Source: Pseudomonas sp. PDNC002 (GTDB lineage: Bacteria; Pseudomonadota; Gammaproteobacteria; Pseudomonadales; Pseudomonadaceae). Taken from it: a stretch of DNA of 64,000 bases. Location of the stretch: NCBI RefSeq assembly GCF_016919445.1, contig NZ_CP070356.1, forward strand, positions 193,501-257,500. Direction: 5' to 3'. A program made the translations under genes and the position numbers. Shown piece by piece: positions 63,268 to 64,000 of this stretch. How positions within the stretch are numbered: the first letter of the stretch is position 1; each line of letters opens with the position of its first letter. The notes under the pieces are model-generated. The model worked only from the letters and a program-made list of their open reading frames with translations. It was not told the origin of the DNA and searched no databases.

Positions 63268-63437
63268 TGCGACTCCGACTGGATACTGCCTCGTGCTGAA
63301 GCCGTGGTTCTTCTATCAAAGGTCCTCGCCCAGATACTTGCCTGCGCCGACGGAACCGCCTGACTGGGGAACGAACGGCCGGCGTCCGCCGTGCTGATGG
63401 CGTGCCGCTATACTGCGCGCCAGTTCAGGAGCCCCGA

Positions 63438-64000
63438 ATGAATCCCCTGCTCGAAGCCTGGCGCCACTCGCCGACCCACCGCCGCGTCTGGGCGCTAGCC
63501 GCGCCGATGATCCTGTCCAACGTTTCCGTGCCCCTGGTTACCCTGGTGGACAGCGCGGTCGTCGGGCATCTGCCCCACGCCCACCAACTGGCCGCCGTGG
63601 CGGTGGGTGGCGGGCTCTATACGCTGCTGGTCGGCGTGCTGGGCTTCCTGCGCATGGGCACCACCGGCTTCGCCGCCCAGGCAGCCGGGCGTGACGATGG
63701 CGGTGCGCTGCGGCGGATTCTCGGCCAGGGCCTGCTGCTGGCGCTGGGCCTGGCGTTGCTGCTGGGCCTGCTGGCGGTGCCGCTGACCGGCCCGGCGCTG
63801 GGGTTGATGCGGCCGTCCGCCGAGCTGGATGCGCTGGCCCGGGAGTTCTTCCATATCCGTCTGTTCGGCCTGCCGGCGGCGCTGGCCACCTATGCGCTGG
63901 TCGGCTGGTTCCTCGGCACGCAGAACGCCCGCGCGCCGCTGGCGATCCTGCTGACCACCAACATCACCAACATCATCCTGGCCCTGTGGTTCGTCGTCGG
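63438..64000 (+). CDS. MATE-family efflux transporter, DinF-like (partial)
   Basis: The gene starts at ATG 63438 after CAGGAG and runs off the window; 187 codons are visible. The reading MNPLLEAWRHSPTHRRVWAL followed by PMILSNVSVPLVTLVDSAVVGHL is the N-terminus of DinF-like multidrug/toxin extrusion proteins. At least five spans are seen. Substrate unknown. Confidence 0.9.
   Translation, partial: MNPLLEAWRHSPTHRRVWALAAPMILSNVSVPLVTLVDSAVVGHLPHAHQLAAVAVGGGLYTLLVGVLGFLRMGTTGFAAQAAGRDDGGALRRILGQGLLLALGLALLLGLLAVPLTGPALGLMRPSAELDALAREFFHIRLFGLPAALATYALVGWFLGTQNARAPLAILLTTNITNIILALWFVV

Overview
The window is high-GC DNA with short intergenic gaps and many Pseudomonas-type intergenic palindromes. 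Cyanide-insensitive oxidase genes cioAB, a tau/sulfonate cluster, 3-mercaptopropionate dioxygenase and a selenocysteine formate dehydrogenase all point to the genus Pseudomonas. From memory, several stretches keep the gene order of P. aeruginosa, so a relative in the aeruginosa / nitroreducens / citronellolis part of the genus is likely. The species cannot be decided from the sequence alone.

Layout. (1) 1-3423: a minus-strand periplasmic molybdenum hydroxylase operon (TAT-exported large subunit, 2Fe-2S subunit, start of a third exported subunit, probably cytochrome c). (2) 3757-7901: an MFS transporter, then the cioA-cioB-DUF2474 terminal oxidase operon. (3) 8380-29072: a sulfur-scavenging supercluster. 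It holds a MetQ-type binding protein, a transsulfuration-type PLP enzyme, an aberrant sigma54-activator-like protein, tauABCD, two further sulfonate-type binding proteins without their own ABC core, an acyl-CoA-dehydrogenase-like protein, an SsuD-type flavin monooxygenase, a LysR regulator, 3-mercaptopropionate dioxygenase and a four-domain rhodanese. A BCCT betaine/choline carrier and an OPT oligopeptide transporter sit inside this stretch. (4) 29137-36695: a DMT exporter with a divergent Lrp-type regulator, then a thiolase / high-molecular-weight FabG / MaoC hydratase set with an AraC regulator and an EF-hand protein. (5) 36735-43988: MazG-like protein, CmoM, two DUF4136 lipoproteins, a GDPD-fold protein with an altered active site, and a tightly overlapping GNAT - DsrE - GcvH-like - VanX-type dipeptidase operon, followed by GrpB, small lipoproteins and hypothetical genes.

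(6) 44086-56432: the complete selenocysteine locus. It includes tRNA-Sec (selC), selB, selA, fdhE, the gamma and beta subunits and the alpha subunit of formate dehydrogenase, with an in-frame UGA (residue 197) and a SECIS-like hairpin. The 3' end of selC is duplicated 953 bp away as a 27-bp direct repeat, and the enclosed segment carries a parDE toxin-antitoxin pair, so it looks like a small integrated island. (7) 56623-64000: a 2,4-dienoyl-CoA reductase, small transport and stress-type genes, an AT-rich orphan chaperone-usher-type adhesin, a secreted TAP-like alpha/beta hydrolase and the start of a MATE/DinF transporter.

Across the window, three families of short palindromic repeats (REP-like; a larger composite MITE-like element with a conserved core; and ATAAC/GTTAT dyads) occupy the intergenic gaps, including gaps inside the tau and formate dehydrogenase operons. 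The most unusual items are the selC-parDE mini-island, the DsrE/lipoyl-carrier operon, the sigma54-activator relative that lacks its key motifs, and the shared dyad motif linking the LysR regulator to the sulfonate genes.
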